Positions 42,402 to 51,004 of a stretch of DNA of 64,000 nt are shown here, in pieces (positions within the stretch are counted from its first letter, which is position 1; each line of letters starts with the position of its first letter). The position numbers were made by a program, and so were the translations under genes. This DNA is from Candidatus Obscuribacterales bacterium. Lineage in GTDB: Bacteria > Cyanobacteriota > Vampirovibrionia > Obscuribacterales > Obscuribacteraceae. The stretch is taken from contig JAKFVQ010000027.1 of assembly GCA_021732085.1 (NCBI GenBank), forward strand, positions 248,001 through 312,000. The letters are read 5' to 3'. The notes beneath the pieces were generated by a model that did no database searches, was not told the DNA's origin, and saw only the letters and a list, made by a program, of their open reading frames with translations.

Positions 42402-45227
42402 CTATTTTGCTTGAGCGGTATCAGTTGCTACAGCCTCGGAGCAATGATCGCAGAGGTCTGCGTAGCTGTTGTTTTGTCCGACCTTTTCGGAGAACTTCCA
42501 GCAACGAGCACACTTCTGTCCCTTTGCTGGCAACACCAAAACGCGCACCCCGGACTCGGCAACTTCGGCTAGGTGATCGGCGGGCATTCCGTTTTGCGAG
42601 ATCGCCGCTTGTGAGGTGATGAATAAGCCTGTGAGATTTTCACTTAAAGAAAGAAGTTTGTCCGCCACTTCTTTTTTCTCAACTTGCAGAACCACCTGCG
42701 CTTCAAGGGAGCTACCAATCTTGCGAGCGGCGCGTGCTTGTTCAAGTGCCTTGTTCACAACGTAACGCACGCTGATCAGGTCTTCCCAAAATGCATCCAG
42801 CTCAGGCTTCTTGTAACCTTCATTGACTTTGGGGAAATCAACGAGCAGTACACTGCGTTCCTTGCCGCGCAGGTTCTCTGGGGTATGTGTCCAGATATCC
42901 TCGGCAAGGTGCGGGGTTACGGGGACGAGCAAACGAACTAGCACTTTGAGTACTTCGTAGAGCACCGTTTGTGCTGCTCGGCGGCTTTGTGATTTGCGTC
43001 CGCTAGTGTAGAGGCGATCTTTGATGATATCGAAATAGAATGATGATAGATCAACCACGCAGAAATTCTGCAGCACTTGGTAGTACTTGAAGAATTCATA
43101 GCGATCAAAATCAACTTCTACTTGTTGGATTACTTCTTGCAGTCTATGCAAAATGTACTTATCCAACTCGTTCATCTCGTCATAGCTAACTGCATCGGCC
43201 GGATCAAATCCGCTTAAGTTGCCGAGCAAGTAGCGAGCTGTGTTACGCAGCTTGCGGTAGACTTCGGCTAATTGAGCAAGCATGTTCTTGCCGATTGGAA
43301 TGTCATCTGTGTAATTAACGGATGCTACCCAGAGACGCAGAACGTCAGCTCCATACTGTTTGATTACATCATCAGGCTCAACGCCGTTGCCTAATGATTT
43401 GGACAATTTGCGCCCGCTTTCATCAACCACGAAGCCGTGAGTGAGTACAGTCTTATAGGGCGCGCGGTTATGCACAGCAACGCTGGTGAGCAACGAACTT
43501 TGGAACCAGCCCCGGTGTTGGTCGCTGCCTTCCAAATACATTTCGCAAGGAGTGCCGCGCAGTTCTGGACGGGCGTCAACTACCGATGCGTGTGTAACGC
43601 CGGAATCAAACCAGACGTCCATGATGTCCATTTCTTTGTCGAATTCGGTGCTACCATCTTCGGCAGTGAATCCGTCTTGCAAGAAATAAGATGGTTCATG
43701 AATCCACCAGGCATCTGATCCCTCGCGCTCGAAGACGTCAGCGATTCTGTTGATTACATCTTCGCGCAATACAGGCTTGCCGGTTTTCTTTCCGTACAGA
43801 ACAGGAATTGGCACGCCCCAAGATCTTTGTCGGCTTATACACCAGTCGGATCGCTTCTCCACCATTGAGTAGATGCGATTGCGTCCTGAGGCCGGCAGCC
43901 ACTCGACTTGATCTATTGCTTGCAGGGCTTGCTTGCGGAAGCCGTCGACCGATGCGAACCATTGTTCTGTTGCACGGTAGATGAGCGGCTTCTTGCAGCG
44001 CCAGCAATGTTGATAGCTGTGCGTAAGCTTGGAGTGCGCAAGCAGCTTGTTCAGCTCTTGCAGATGCTCGATGATAGGCTGGTTCGCTTTGCCATAATGA
44101 GTGCTGGCAAATTTGCCGCCTTCTTCTGTGAAGATACCGCGACCGTCAATCGGTGATACCACTCCCAGTTTGTATTTGCTTCCAATGATAAAGTCGTCAG
44201 GACCATGTCCTGGTGCTGTGTGCACGCAGCCTGTACCGGTATCGTTGGTGACGTATTCGCCGTTGATGACCAAGCTCTTTCGCTCGATGAATGGATGCGA
44301 GCATTCAATGAGTTCGAGCTCTTTACCGGTTGCCGAAGCAAGTACTTGTGTCTCGTTTTCTTCGATTTTTGCTGCTTCCAAAACGGAGTTCTTCAATGCT
44401 TCTGAGACGACGAGAACGCCGTGTCCTGGAACTTTGACGAAAACATATTTGAAAGCCGGATGCAGTGCCACACCCAGGTTCGCTGGAAGTGTCCATGGCG
44501 TCGTCGTCCAGATCACGAACGAAACATCTTCATTTCTTACTGCCTCCGGTAGTTTTGATTTCGATTCCGGTAATACAGCGAATTTTACGTAAATAGAATC
44601 CGATGTGTGATCCGCATATTCGACTTCTGCATCAGCCAAGGCTGTTTCGCAATTTGGGCACCATGAGACTGGCTTTAGTCCTTTGTACAAGAAGCCGGCG
44701 GCGGCCATCTTTCCGAAGACGCGGATCTGTTCTGCTTCCAGTCTTGCATCTAGCGTGATGTATGGATGCTCCCAGTCGCCCCAAACGCCGAGGCGTTTGA
44801 AGTTGGCTTCTTGTCCTTTGAGATTAGACAGCGCGAATTCTTTGCAGCGTTTGCGCAATTCAACCGGCGACATTGAGTGTCGCCCGCCTTTTACGTCTTT
44901 GAGCACAGCATTTTCGATTGGCAAGCCATGGCTATCGTAGCCAGGCACGTAGGGCGTGTAGAAGCCTTTGATTGCTTTGTACTTGGTGACGATATCTTTG
45001 AGGATTTTGTTCAGTGCGGTTCCAATGTGGATCTTGCTGGAACTGAGGTAAGGTGGGCCATCGTGAAGAACAAATTTGGTGCTTGCCTCGCGATTCTCCA
45101 AATTCTTCTCGTAAATCTTCTCCTCTTCCCAAAACTTCTGAATTTCGACTTCGCGAACAGTGCTGTTCGCCTTCATTGGAAATGAAGTCTGAGGGAGATT
45201 GACGGAGTAAGAAGATTTTTCAGACAT
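42402..45227 (-). CDS. ileS: Isoleucyl-tRNA synthetase
   Basis: 941 residues, normal bacterial length. Charges tRNA-Ile with isoleucine and edits valine. Class I features: DGPPY...KIHIGTALNKILKDIV at 56-79 with HIGT (67-70) in place of the usual HIGH, an editing domain in the first half (TTTPWTLPANLG), GRKLSKSLGNGVEP as the KMSKS loop, the anticodon-binding helical domain, and a C-terminal zinc finger CARCWKFSEK...CDHC. AAAGGTGAG lies about five bases before ATG. A complete attenuation leader precedes it (45257-45428), so expression should depend on charged tRNA-Ile supply. Confidence 0.96.
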   Translation of the reverse strand: MSEKSSYSVNLPQTSFPMKANSTVREVEIQKFWEEEKIYEKNLENREASTKFVLHDGPPYLSSSKIHIGTALNKILKDIVTKYKAIKGFYTPYVPGYDSHGLPIENAVLKDVKGGRHSMSPVELRKRCKEFALSNLKGQEANFKRLGVWGDWEHPYITLDARLEAEQIRVFGKMAAAGFLYKGLKPVSWCPNCETALADAEVEYADHTSDSIYVKFAVLPESKSKLPEAVRNEDVSFVIWTTTPWTLPANLGVALHPAFKYVFVKVPGHGVLVVSEALKNSVLEAAKIEENETQVLASATGKELELIECSHPFIERKSLVINGEYVTNDTGTGCVHTAPGHGPDDFIIGSKYKLGVVSPIDGRGIFTEEGGKFASTHYGKANQPIIEHLQELNKLLAHSKLTHSYQHCWRCKKPLIYRATEQWFASVDGFRKQALQAIDQVEWLPASGRNRIYSMVEKRSDWCISRQRSWGVPIPVLYGKKTGKPVLREDVINRIADVFEREGSDAWWIHEPSYFLQDGFTAEDGSTEFDKEMDIMDVWFDSGVTHASVVDARPELRGTPCEMYLEGSDQHRGWFQSSLLTSVAVHNRAPYKTVLTHGFVVDESGRKLSKSLGNGVEPDDVIKQYGADVLRLWVASVNYTDDIPIGKNMLAQLAEVYRKLRNTARYLLGNLSGFDPADAVSYDEMNELDKYILHRLQEVIQQVEVDFDRYEFFKYYQVLQNFCVVDLSSFYFDIIKDRLYTSGRKSQSRRAAQTVLYEVLKVLVRLLVPVTPHLAEDIWTHTPENLRGKERSVLLVDFPKVNEGYKKPELDAFWEDLISVRYVVNKALEQARAARKIGSSLEAQVVLQVEKKEVADKLLSLSENLTGLFITSQAAISQNGMPADHLAEVAESGVRVLVLPAKGQKCARCWKFSEKVGQNNSYADLCDHCSEAVATDTAQAK

Positions 45228-45256
45228 TTACGCTCACCTTTCGGGCCCCTAATAAC

Positions 45257-45310
45257 AAAAAATCCAGCGACTGGCGCTGGAGCGATTCCTTTGCAGAAAA
45301 CGCACCAGCG
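45257..45310 (-). terminator. ileS attenuator: antiterminator and terminator hairpins
   Basis: In transcript order: segment 2 CGCTGGTGCG (45310-45301), segment 3 CGCTCCAGCG (45284-45275), segment 4 CGCTGGA (45269-45263), then six T (45262-45257). Segment 2 pairs with 3 over ten positions with one T-T mismatch (antiterminator). TCCAGCG of segment 3 (45281-45275) pairs perfectly with segment 4 over seven bases, loop of five, giving an intrinsic terminator. The two hairpins exclude each other. Segment 2 starts two bases after the leader-peptide stop codon, so a terminating ribosome would cover it. Confidence 0.8.
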
Positions 45311-45312
45311 GA

Positions 45313-45342
45313 TCAGTTGATAATAATGGCGACAATTGCCAT
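45313..45342 (-). CDS. ileS leader peptide MAIVAIIIN
   Basis: ATG at 45342, then GCA ATT GTC GCC ATT ATT ATC AAC TGA: nine codons, four of them Ile, three consecutive just before the stop. GGTGA lies six bases upstream as ribosome site. The peptide sits between a good promoter (45400-45428) and the attenuator hairpins. The expected role is to stall the ribosome when Ile-tRNA is scarce, freeing segment 2 to form the antiterminator. A longer open frame in the same phase (to 45576) begins upstream of the promoter and is not the real start. Confidence 0.78.
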   Translation of the reverse strand: MAIVAIIIN

Positions 45343-45399
45343 AAGGTTCACCAGTAGATTTTTGACTTCTTCAGCAGCTGTGGCTGGCTGCCTGTCTCT

Positions 45400-45428
45400 A
45401 TTAGACCCGAATAGCTCTGCAATAGCAA
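45400..45428 (-). promoter_or_regulatory. Promoter of the ileS leader
   Basis: On the minus strand TTGCTA (45428-45423), a 17-base spacer and TCTAAT (45405-45400, 5/6). The expected start near 45394 lies about 52 bases before the leader peptide and 167 before ileS. Confidence 0.65.
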
Positions 45429-45883
45429 TGAGAACAAAAGCTCCTTTTAAACATTCTATATAGATGCTAATTGGAAAGATGGAATTGCATTTTTTACATT
45501 GAATGACAAGGTGTGAGATTGCTAATCTTGCTTTGAGGTCCTTGCTCCGTCTTGTCGTGCACCGAAAGTATTGCAACGTAATGGTTATGAGTATTTCAAG
45601 ATGCCTGTGGAAGTGTCTCTACCTTAAGGAATTTCAAGAATAATCTCGTCTAAAGAGATGCGTCAAAGTATACAAACGGTTCCAAGGGGTTGGATGGCGT
45701 AACTGTCTTTTGTCGTGGATGCGAGAAAACCAAGTATCCGAAACGACAAAAACTAAGCCAGCATGATCAATCTGGATTGCTTAGCGCAGACCCGGATTCA
45801 TCAAATTGACAGTCTGAGGGTGCAAGGCAATGTTGGATCACTGCCTGGATGTGATTCGTGCGCAATTGAGGGGGAAGTAGTTT
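45429..45883. other. Divergent spacer between the ileS leader and the acidic protein
   Basis: No supported gene. A 39-codon plus frame (45690-45809) with a CRGC pair has only a TTG start and no usable ribosome site. GAGGGGGAAG before 45884 serves the next gene. Confidence 0.45.
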
Positions 45884-46468
45884 ATGGTCAGTGGAAGAGC
45901 AGCAGAAATAAATGATTTCAGTCCAGTAGTAAATGAAGGCAATAGCAGCAAAAACGATCTCTTGGATGAGGCTCGTTCGCTAACTTTTGCTCCGATAACA
46001 GAGAAGAGTGAAAAGAAAAGCAGCGCTGACGACAATCAAAGTGCAGCCGGTGATCAGTCAATAGCTCAAGCCATCGAGTCACGTGCGCGCCGCAACGCAG
46101 ATGATCCCGATGTTCAAAAAGCGTACAAAGAATTTCAATCAGCCACAAAAGATCTTGATCCCAAGACGGTGGAGGATTGTCTCAATCTGGCAAGTGATTT
46201 GGCGGAATCAGGTATTAAGCTTCCAGGCATGCTGAAAGCAGAAGGAAATCCAGAGCAGAAATCTGACCAATCCATAACAGATGGTACTGCTAACGAGATT
46301 GCGTTATCCGGTATGTGGCAGACACTTATGAGGAAGTTCACCAATCCTCTTGTAATTAAAGATGTAATCAACATCGGCAAAGATCTGGCACAGATTGCCA
46401 TGAGTCCTCAAGGGCGGCAGCTAATTGCCGATTTCCGTTCCTTGGTCGTCCACCTCAAGGAAGCATAA
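45884..46468 (+). CDS. Hydrophilic protein of unknown function
   Basis: 194 residues, with a strong ribosome site (GAGGGGGAAG, about six bases upstream). Residues 1-75 are charged and probably disordered, including NDLLDEA (24-30), which resembles stretches in the proteins at 6857 and 34188. Residues 80-190 look helical: DPDVQKAYKEFQSATKDLDP, TVEDCLNLASDLAESGIKLP and NPLVIKDVINIGKDLAQIAM. There is no signal peptide. A strong hairpin follows the stop. Function unknown. Confidence 0.68.
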   Translation: MVSGRAAEINDFSPVVNEGNSSKNDLLDEARSLTFAPITEKSEKKSSADDNQSAAGDQSIAQAIESRARRNADDPDVQKAYKEFQSATKDLDPKTVEDCLNLASDLAESGIKLPGMLKAEGNPEQKSDQSITDGTANEIALSGMWQTLMRKFTNPLVIKDVINIGKDLAQIAMSPQGRQLIADFRSLVVHLKEA

Positions 46469-46497
46469 AGTTTTTTAGACCAGCAACAAGCAGCTCG

Positions 46498-46533
46498 GCC
46501 GCCTCTCGATTCCAGCCTTTATCGAGGGGCGGC
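46498..46533 (+). terminator. Strong hairpin after the acidic protein
   Basis: GCCGCCTCTCGAT (46498-46510), 10-base loop, ATCGAGGGGCGGC (46521-46533): a 13-bp GC-rich stem with one T-G pair. Only a weak T stretch follows; six T occur just before the stem. Confidence 0.5.
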
Positions 46534-46632
46534 TCTCCCGTTTCAAGTCCCAGTTAGCTGCAAGACATAGTAAACTAGTGCATCGAAATGGGAGTGCGGG
46601 CATTCCGCCTACTTCGAAAGGACCAATTACTA

Positions 46633-47442
46633 ATGGATCTAGAACGTGTTCGGACTACGGCAAATCGTGCTGCCGATGCTGCCGGTTGGATACTGAGAGA
46701 GAAGCTTGGCAATTTGTCTGGAATTGATTACAAGAGTGCCTTCAACATAGTCACAGAAGCGGATAAAGCGTCGGAAGCCGAAGTTATTCAGACTATTCGC
46801 GAGGTTTTTCCGAAACATCGTATTCTGGGCGAAGAATCTGGTACGCTTGATGCGGATTCAGCCGAGGACCGTTGGATTATTGATCCACTCGATGGCACAA
46901 CCAACTTTGCGCACAGTTATCCATTCTTTTGTGTTTCAATCGCGTACGAACATAAAGGGGAGGTTTTGTTCGGGTTGGTATTCAATCCTGTCAATAACGA
47001 ACGCTTCCAGGCTGAGAAAGGCGCCGGCGCTTTTTTGAACGGACAACAGATCATCGCCTCTGCTACCGAAACTCTTGATGCAAGCTTGCTGGCTACGGGC
47101 TTCCCGCCTGATACTAAGAATGCTAAGCATTCAAACATACCCGAGTTTCAATACCTAACCGACATGTGTCACGGTGTTCGTCGCGACGGATCTGCCGCGC
47201 TCGACTTGTGCTACGTTGCTTGCGGAAGACTCGATGGATTCTGGGAGTTCAAGTTGAATGCATGGGATGTTGCAGCCGGAGCATTGATCATCAGAGAAGC
47301 TGGTGGCATTGTGACTTGCCCCTCGGGCTGCGACTTCGAAATGGAATCCGGACATATCCTTGCATCTAACGGAATCATTCACGAAGAGCTTAAACGAGAA
47401 CTCAATAAAGTTTCAGAACATGCAAGAATGCTCGCAAAATAG
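46633..47442 (+). CDS. suhB: Inositol monophosphatase family phosphatase
   Basis: 269 residues from ATG at 46633, preceded by AAAGGA ten bases upstream; ATG at 46588 has no ribosome site. Magnesium-dependent phosphatase motifs are all present: GEES (66-69), DPLDGTTNF (84-92) and LNAWDVAAGALIIREAGG (about 202-219). The substrate may be inositol-1-phosphate or another small sugar phosphate; homologues called SuhB also act in rRNA transcription. The next gene starts nine bases after the stop and is probably co-transcribed. Confidence 0.9.
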   Translation: MDLERVRTTANRAADAAGWILREKLGNLSGIDYKSAFNIVTEADKASEAEVIQTIREVFPKHRILGEESGTLDADSAEDRWIIDPLDGTTNFAHSYPFFCVSIAYEHKGEVLFGLVFNPVNNERFQAEKGAGAFLNGQQIIASATETLDASLLATGFPPDTKNAKHSNIPEFQYLTDMCHGVRRDGSAALDLCYVACGRLDGFWEFKLNAWDVAAGALIIREAGGIVTCPSGCDFEMESGHILASNGIIHEELKRELNKVSEHARMLAK

Positions 47443-47451
47443 GAGAATTAA

Positions 47452-48168
47452 ATGAAGTCCCGTCCTTATCTGTCATTGTGTTTGTCAGTTCTGGCACTAG
47501 GATCAGTTTTGTGCAGCCCGCAAGATGCGCATTCTGAGAAAGCTGACTCTGCCTCAGCTAAGTCGAAATCAGTTGTAGCAAAGCCCCCGGATACTAAAGC
47601 TCCGGATAGCAAAACCGCTGATACCAAAACCGGTGATACCAAAACCGCCAGTTCAAAATCGGCCGATGTGAAATCCGGCAGCGCGAAGTCCGGCAAAGCG
47701 AATTCTGCCAAGACAAGAAAAACAATCTCTGCTGGCAAAGTTAGTCTCAGCATGGAGCCACCAACTGGTTTTACTCTGTCTGAGGCTGAGGGATCTGGCG
47801 GGAATATTTTCGCATTGAGCGATCCTAAAAAAGATGAGAAGGACGATGCCGTTATAACAATCTCCGTTGTGGCGTCAAATGGAAAGATCAACCAGAAGCA
47901 GTTTGTAGATGGCGTCCTTGCCGGCTATCGCGAAGACATGAAAAACTTCAAGGAAGATGCCGGTCCTGTAGTGACAATTAACGGTGTTCAATTCCAGAAT
48001 CGCGCATTCTCAGGCACCGATAAAACCAGTGGCGTGGGCACTGTAGGCGATATCTATTGCACGCTGCGGAATAAAGATTACGTCGTTTTCGTTGCTACTG
48101 CCAATGGCAAACAAGGTTTGGATAATTTGGCGAGGTTGACAGAGTCTATTCGTACGGTCAAGTTCTAA
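47452..48168 (+). CDS. Secreted protein with Lys/Ser/Thr/Asp repeat and compact C-terminal domain
   Basis: 238 residues. Signal peptide about 1-26. Residues 30-88 are low complexity: a loose six-residue repeat of the form (A/P)DTK(T/A) and KSGSAKSG, probably an extended spacer. Residues 92-238 (VSLSMEPPTGFTLSEAEG, then VITISVVASNGKINQKQF and a final LTESIRTVKF) resemble the PsbP/DUF1795-type fold, a judgement by eye. GGAGAATTAA supports the ATG. It follows suhB by nine bases. It is secreted, possibly wall- or surface-associated. Confidence 0.72.
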   Translation: MKSRPYLSLCLSVLALGSVLCSPQDAHSEKADSASAKSKSVVAKPPDTKAPDSKTADTKTGDTKTASSKSADVKSGSAKSGKANSAKTRKTISAGKVSLSMEPPTGFTLSEAEGSGGNIFALSDPKKDEKDDAVITISVVASNGKINQKQFVDGVLAGYREDMKNFKEDAGPVVTINGVQFQNRAFSGTDKTSGVGTVGDIYCTLRNKDYVVFVATANGKQGLDNLARLTESIRTVKF

Positions 48169-48265
48169 AACTCGGTGCATTCTCTCTGATTTTAGGAAGA
48201 GCATCACGGTGCCAGTTTGTTGCTCATCAGGCTGAGCCTATGTGGCTCGTCAGTTCGTCAGCACG

Positions 48266-49987
48266 TTAGTTATTAGTATTGAAGTTTATGCGTTCGAAGA
48301 GCTCGGACCCTTCATCGCTTGCGGCTAACTTCCAGTTTGGATCCAACTTTAAGTGCGGACCCAGGACGCTATTCTTCGGAAAGAGAATCCAGTCGATTTT
48401 GTAGTTGTCCAATACTTGATTCCAATTTGGTTGAGCAGTCGCTGCGTCTCTATAGTCCAAATAGAATTTCTCTCCGTAAAAATCAGATCGGTCATCAATA
48501 AATACGCGTGCGCCGGTTTTGTATGCGATATAGCCGCCCCAGTTGTCGTAATTGAAACCGCGCTTCTTCTCCAGTCCGTGCTCTTTGATGTAATCGAGAG
48601 TTGTGCTGGGCTTTGTTCGTGGATCGAATTTCGACGTTACTAATTCCACGCCAATAGCCTTTCCATTATTCAACGAAGAGAGCGCGAGGATAATTACAGC
48701 CAAAGCTGGTAAGGCATGTCTCGTGCATTGAAATTCTAATGCGTCAATCGTTTCTCCAGTAGAGCTCCAGAGATTGGTAAGTGGATGCAACCACTTAGCT
48801 GGCTTTAGATCCTGTGCTGAGCTTGCTTCGTGCATGGGCTCGCTCTGAGCAGTCTGCTGTGCAGTGTCCAGTTCTGTAGGAACTTCAGTCCCTGCTTCCA
48901 AATCAGCGCTCGATGAACTTTGTGAACTCGCGTCTTTTGTGTTTGCGCGAGTTCTTTTGAAAACAGAGAGTGACATCAATTCCCCAAATTTGATCTGCGA
49001 AAAAAGTGTCGCAATAAACGGAAGTGAGACGATCACAAAAAGAGGCATGTTGCGACGCGCTGACAATGACAGGTGCGTATATGCCATTACTGTCAGAAAC
49101 GTCCCCAGCCCCGCACGTTTTTTCGATACTGCCAGGCCGACCGCAATTAAGAAATACAGGAACTCCAGTAAAACGGATTGTAGCTGTCCGTGAAATACTG
49201 GTGAGCCGAATTCGTCATTCTCTGCCAGCACAACGCTCTGATGCAGGTATTCAACGATGTAGGTGTACAAATTCAGTCCGTACGGATTGATAAAAGTTGC
49301 TCCCAGGCAAACAACCAATGCCAGGGCGTAGACCTTCGCGCGAGCCAGGCTGTTTGCTTTTGCTTTGGATGATTCAAGAACAAGTGCGGAAAAAAGATCG
49401 GCAGCAAGATAGATGCCGATAATTACCAAACCCATTAAGAATGCTGGATGGCAGTTCACCCAGATAAGCATTGTCAGCCCAAGAATGATGAGCAATTTCT
49501 TTGCGCTCAGTGCATTCTCTGAGAAATCACGCAGGAAACGAGTGTAGATAAAAACTCCGAAGAACGTCACAAGGTGCGGTCGAGCCAGCCAATGGATTGC
49601 TGATACCAGTGCGCCAATGGTGCATAGACTGAGGGACAGCATGAAGTGGCAGCCGCGGCGCCGGCAGTCGTTATAAATGAGGAGGAAGAGATAGGCAATT
49701 GCTGAACAGCATGCAACAGCCACCAATCGCAAGCCACCAATCTTATCCAGTCCGGCGATGAATAGATCAAACAGCCATTCGTAGGCTACCCAAGCCTTGT
49801 CTGGAAAGGTGTAGGAGACTAGATCCGAGCGCGGTATCTGATGGTGATCGAGAATATAATGCCCGGTTAGTAGGTGCCAACCAGTTGAGCCATCTCCAAA
49901 AACAAAATTCGGGAGACAAACAAAAAGCAACTGCAAGATGAGAATGAAGAGGATGTCGCCAATGCTGGGCATCCAACTAGGACGCAT
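48266..49987 (-). CDS. Multi-spanning membrane protein, GT-C glycosyltransferase-like
   Basis: 573 residues. About ten to twelve hydrophobic helices fill residues 8-340, a Ser/Glu-rich insert spans 345-400, and one more helix lies near 420. The C-terminal 130 residues are extracytoplasmic (GFNYDNWGGYIAYKTGARVFIDDRSDFYGEKFYLDYRDA). The first external loop (FGDGSTGWHLLTGHYILDHHQIPRSD) and WVAYEWLFD are typical of GT-C-like membrane proteins that use lipid-linked sugars. It overlaps the upstream GT2 gene by 11 bases, so the pair probably makes and uses a polyprenyl-phosphate sugar. The transferred sugar is unknown. Confidence 0.7.
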   Translation of the reverse strand: MRPSWMPSIGDILFILILQLLFVCLPNFVFGDGSTGWHLLTGHYILDHHQIPRSDLVSYTFPDKAWVAYEWLFDLFIAGLDKIGGLRLVAVACCSAIAYLFLLIYNDCRRRGCHFMLSLSLCTIGALVSAIHWLARPHLVTFFGVFIYTRFLRDFSENALSAKKLLIILGLTMLIWVNCHPAFLMGLVIIGIYLAADLFSALVLESSKAKANSLARAKVYALALVVCLGATFINPYGLNLYTYIVEYLHQSVVLAENDEFGSPVFHGQLQSVLLEFLYFLIAVGLAVSKKRAGLGTFLTVMAYTHLSLSARRNMPLFVIVSLPFIATLFSQIKFGELMSLSVFKRTRANTKDASSQSSSSADLEAGTEVPTELDTAQQTAQSEPMHEASSAQDLKPAKWLHPLTNLWSSTGETIDALEFQCTRHALPALAVIILALSSLNNGKAIGVELVTSKFDPRTKPSTTLDYIKEHGLEKKRGFNYDNWGGYIAYKTGARVFIDDRSDFYGEKFYLDYRDAATAQPNWNQVLDNYKIDWILFPKNSVLGPHLKLDPNWKLAASDEGSELFERINFNTNN

Positions 49988-50768
49988 CGTCCCGCTCCTT
50001 GTCCATGATACCGATCAGACTTGTATTGGACTGCTTGTTCGCATTCTTCTTGTACACTCCAAACCATGCGGAAATGGCTACCTTCAAAACTTCCAAGAAC
50101 ATTTTTGGTGAATCGACAAGGACGTTGACTTTGGATCCCTCCATGTTAGCCCAGTTGATAGCGATTTCCTCAGTTTTGTAGCCACGGATTTTTGCGATGT
50201 AGAGCACTTCGACGTCGAAGCCGAATCCATCAATTCTGTTCACACCGAAGAGGTCGCGAGCAACTTGTCGCTTGAACATCTTGAAGCCGCACTGGGTGTC
50301 GTAAAATCCTGGCAGTACTAGACTTTGTACGATGGCGTTGAATGTATTGCCGATGAACTTCCTGTGGGCAAGGGCATCAACTTTTCTGCTTGGATCGGGT
50401 TTGGCTCGCGAGCCGATGGCGATGTCGGCACCGTTAGCGATGGCGTTCTCCAGTCGTTCTACTTCTTCAATCGGTGAGCTTCCGTCAGCGTCATCTACCA
50501 GAAGCAATTCCCCTTTACCAGCGAGCATTCCAACGCGCACCGCGTGTCCTTTGCCTTTATTGGGTTGGTAGGATAGTAAGCGCACTTCAGGGTGAGTTTT
50601 GGCGTATTCAATGACAACGTCCGCTGTATTGTCGTGACTTCCGTCATCAACAACGACTACTTCAAAACTCTTTCCGCGTCCGCTTAGAAACCCATATACC
50701 GAATCAAGCGTGCTTGGCAGACGGCTTTCTTCGTTGAACGCAGGAATAATCACACTAAGCTCAGTCAT
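49977..50768 (-). CDS. Family 2 glycosyltransferase (polyprenyl-phosphate sugar synthase type)
   Basis: 263 residues. The GT-A fold is clear: SVIIPAFNEESRL (5-17), VVDDGSHDNT (40-49) and the metal-binding LLLVDDADGSSP (89-100). FYDTQCGFKMFKR and DGFGFDVEVLYIAK are typical of dolichyl/undecaprenyl-phosphate mannose or glucose synthases. No membrane helix follows, unlike some relatives. It should load a sugar onto undecaprenyl phosphate at the inner face of the membrane. The stop overlaps the GT-C-like gene by 11 bases, supporting a joint pathway. The sugar is unknown. Confidence 0.87.
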   Translation of the reverse strand: MTELSVIIPAFNEESRLPSTLDSVYGFLSGRGKSFEVVVVDDGSHDNTADVVIEYAKTHPEVRLLSYQPNKGKGHAVRVGMLAGKGELLLVDDADGSSPIEEVERLENAIANGADIAIGSRAKPDPSRKVDALAHRKFIGNTFNAIVQSLVLPGFYDTQCGFKMFKRQVARDLFGVNRIDGFGFDVEVLYIAKIRGYKTEEIAINWANMEGSKVNVLVDSPKMFLEVLKVAISAWFGVYKKNANKQSNTSLIGIMDKERDDAS

Positions 50769-50943
50769 GAGCTAAGTATAGTCCATGTCTTTGTGATGGA
50801 AGACTCTGATTAGATGAGCTTTTCGACAGATTACAAGTATGAAGCATATGTGCTTGATATGCCATGTTTGGTTGTCATCACGGCAAATGCGCTTCTTCAT
50901 CGCTTCGGGCATTCTTCCGTCTGTACTAGTACTGGAAAGTAGA

Positions 50944-50981
50944 GAATGCACACTAAGAAATTTTCATTCCAGTGTGCATTC
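50944..50981 (-). terminator. Hairpin after the 1013-residue protein gene
   Basis: GAATGCACACT (50944-50954) and AGTGTGCATTC (50971-50981), a perfect 11-bp stem with 16-base loop, 24 bases beyond the minus-strand stop. Only scattered T follow it, so it may be a terminator or a stabilising 3' structure. Confidence 0.45.
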
Positions 50982-51004
50982 AAATGTTATTGCTTGGTGC
51001 CGCT

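Noticed and set aside
45227..45428. T-box riboswitch for ileS
   Set aside because: I found no T-box-like AGGGTGGNACCGCG sequence or specifier-loop layout. The leader peptide explains the region better.
45313..45576. 87-codon frame upstream of ileS
   Set aside because: It starts before the promoter. Only its last nine codons, MAIVAIIIN, have a ribosome site downstream of the promoter.
45690..45809. 39-codon frame with CRGC, possible zinc ribbon
   Set aside because: It has a TTG start only, with AAGGGG touching it, and just one Cys pair.
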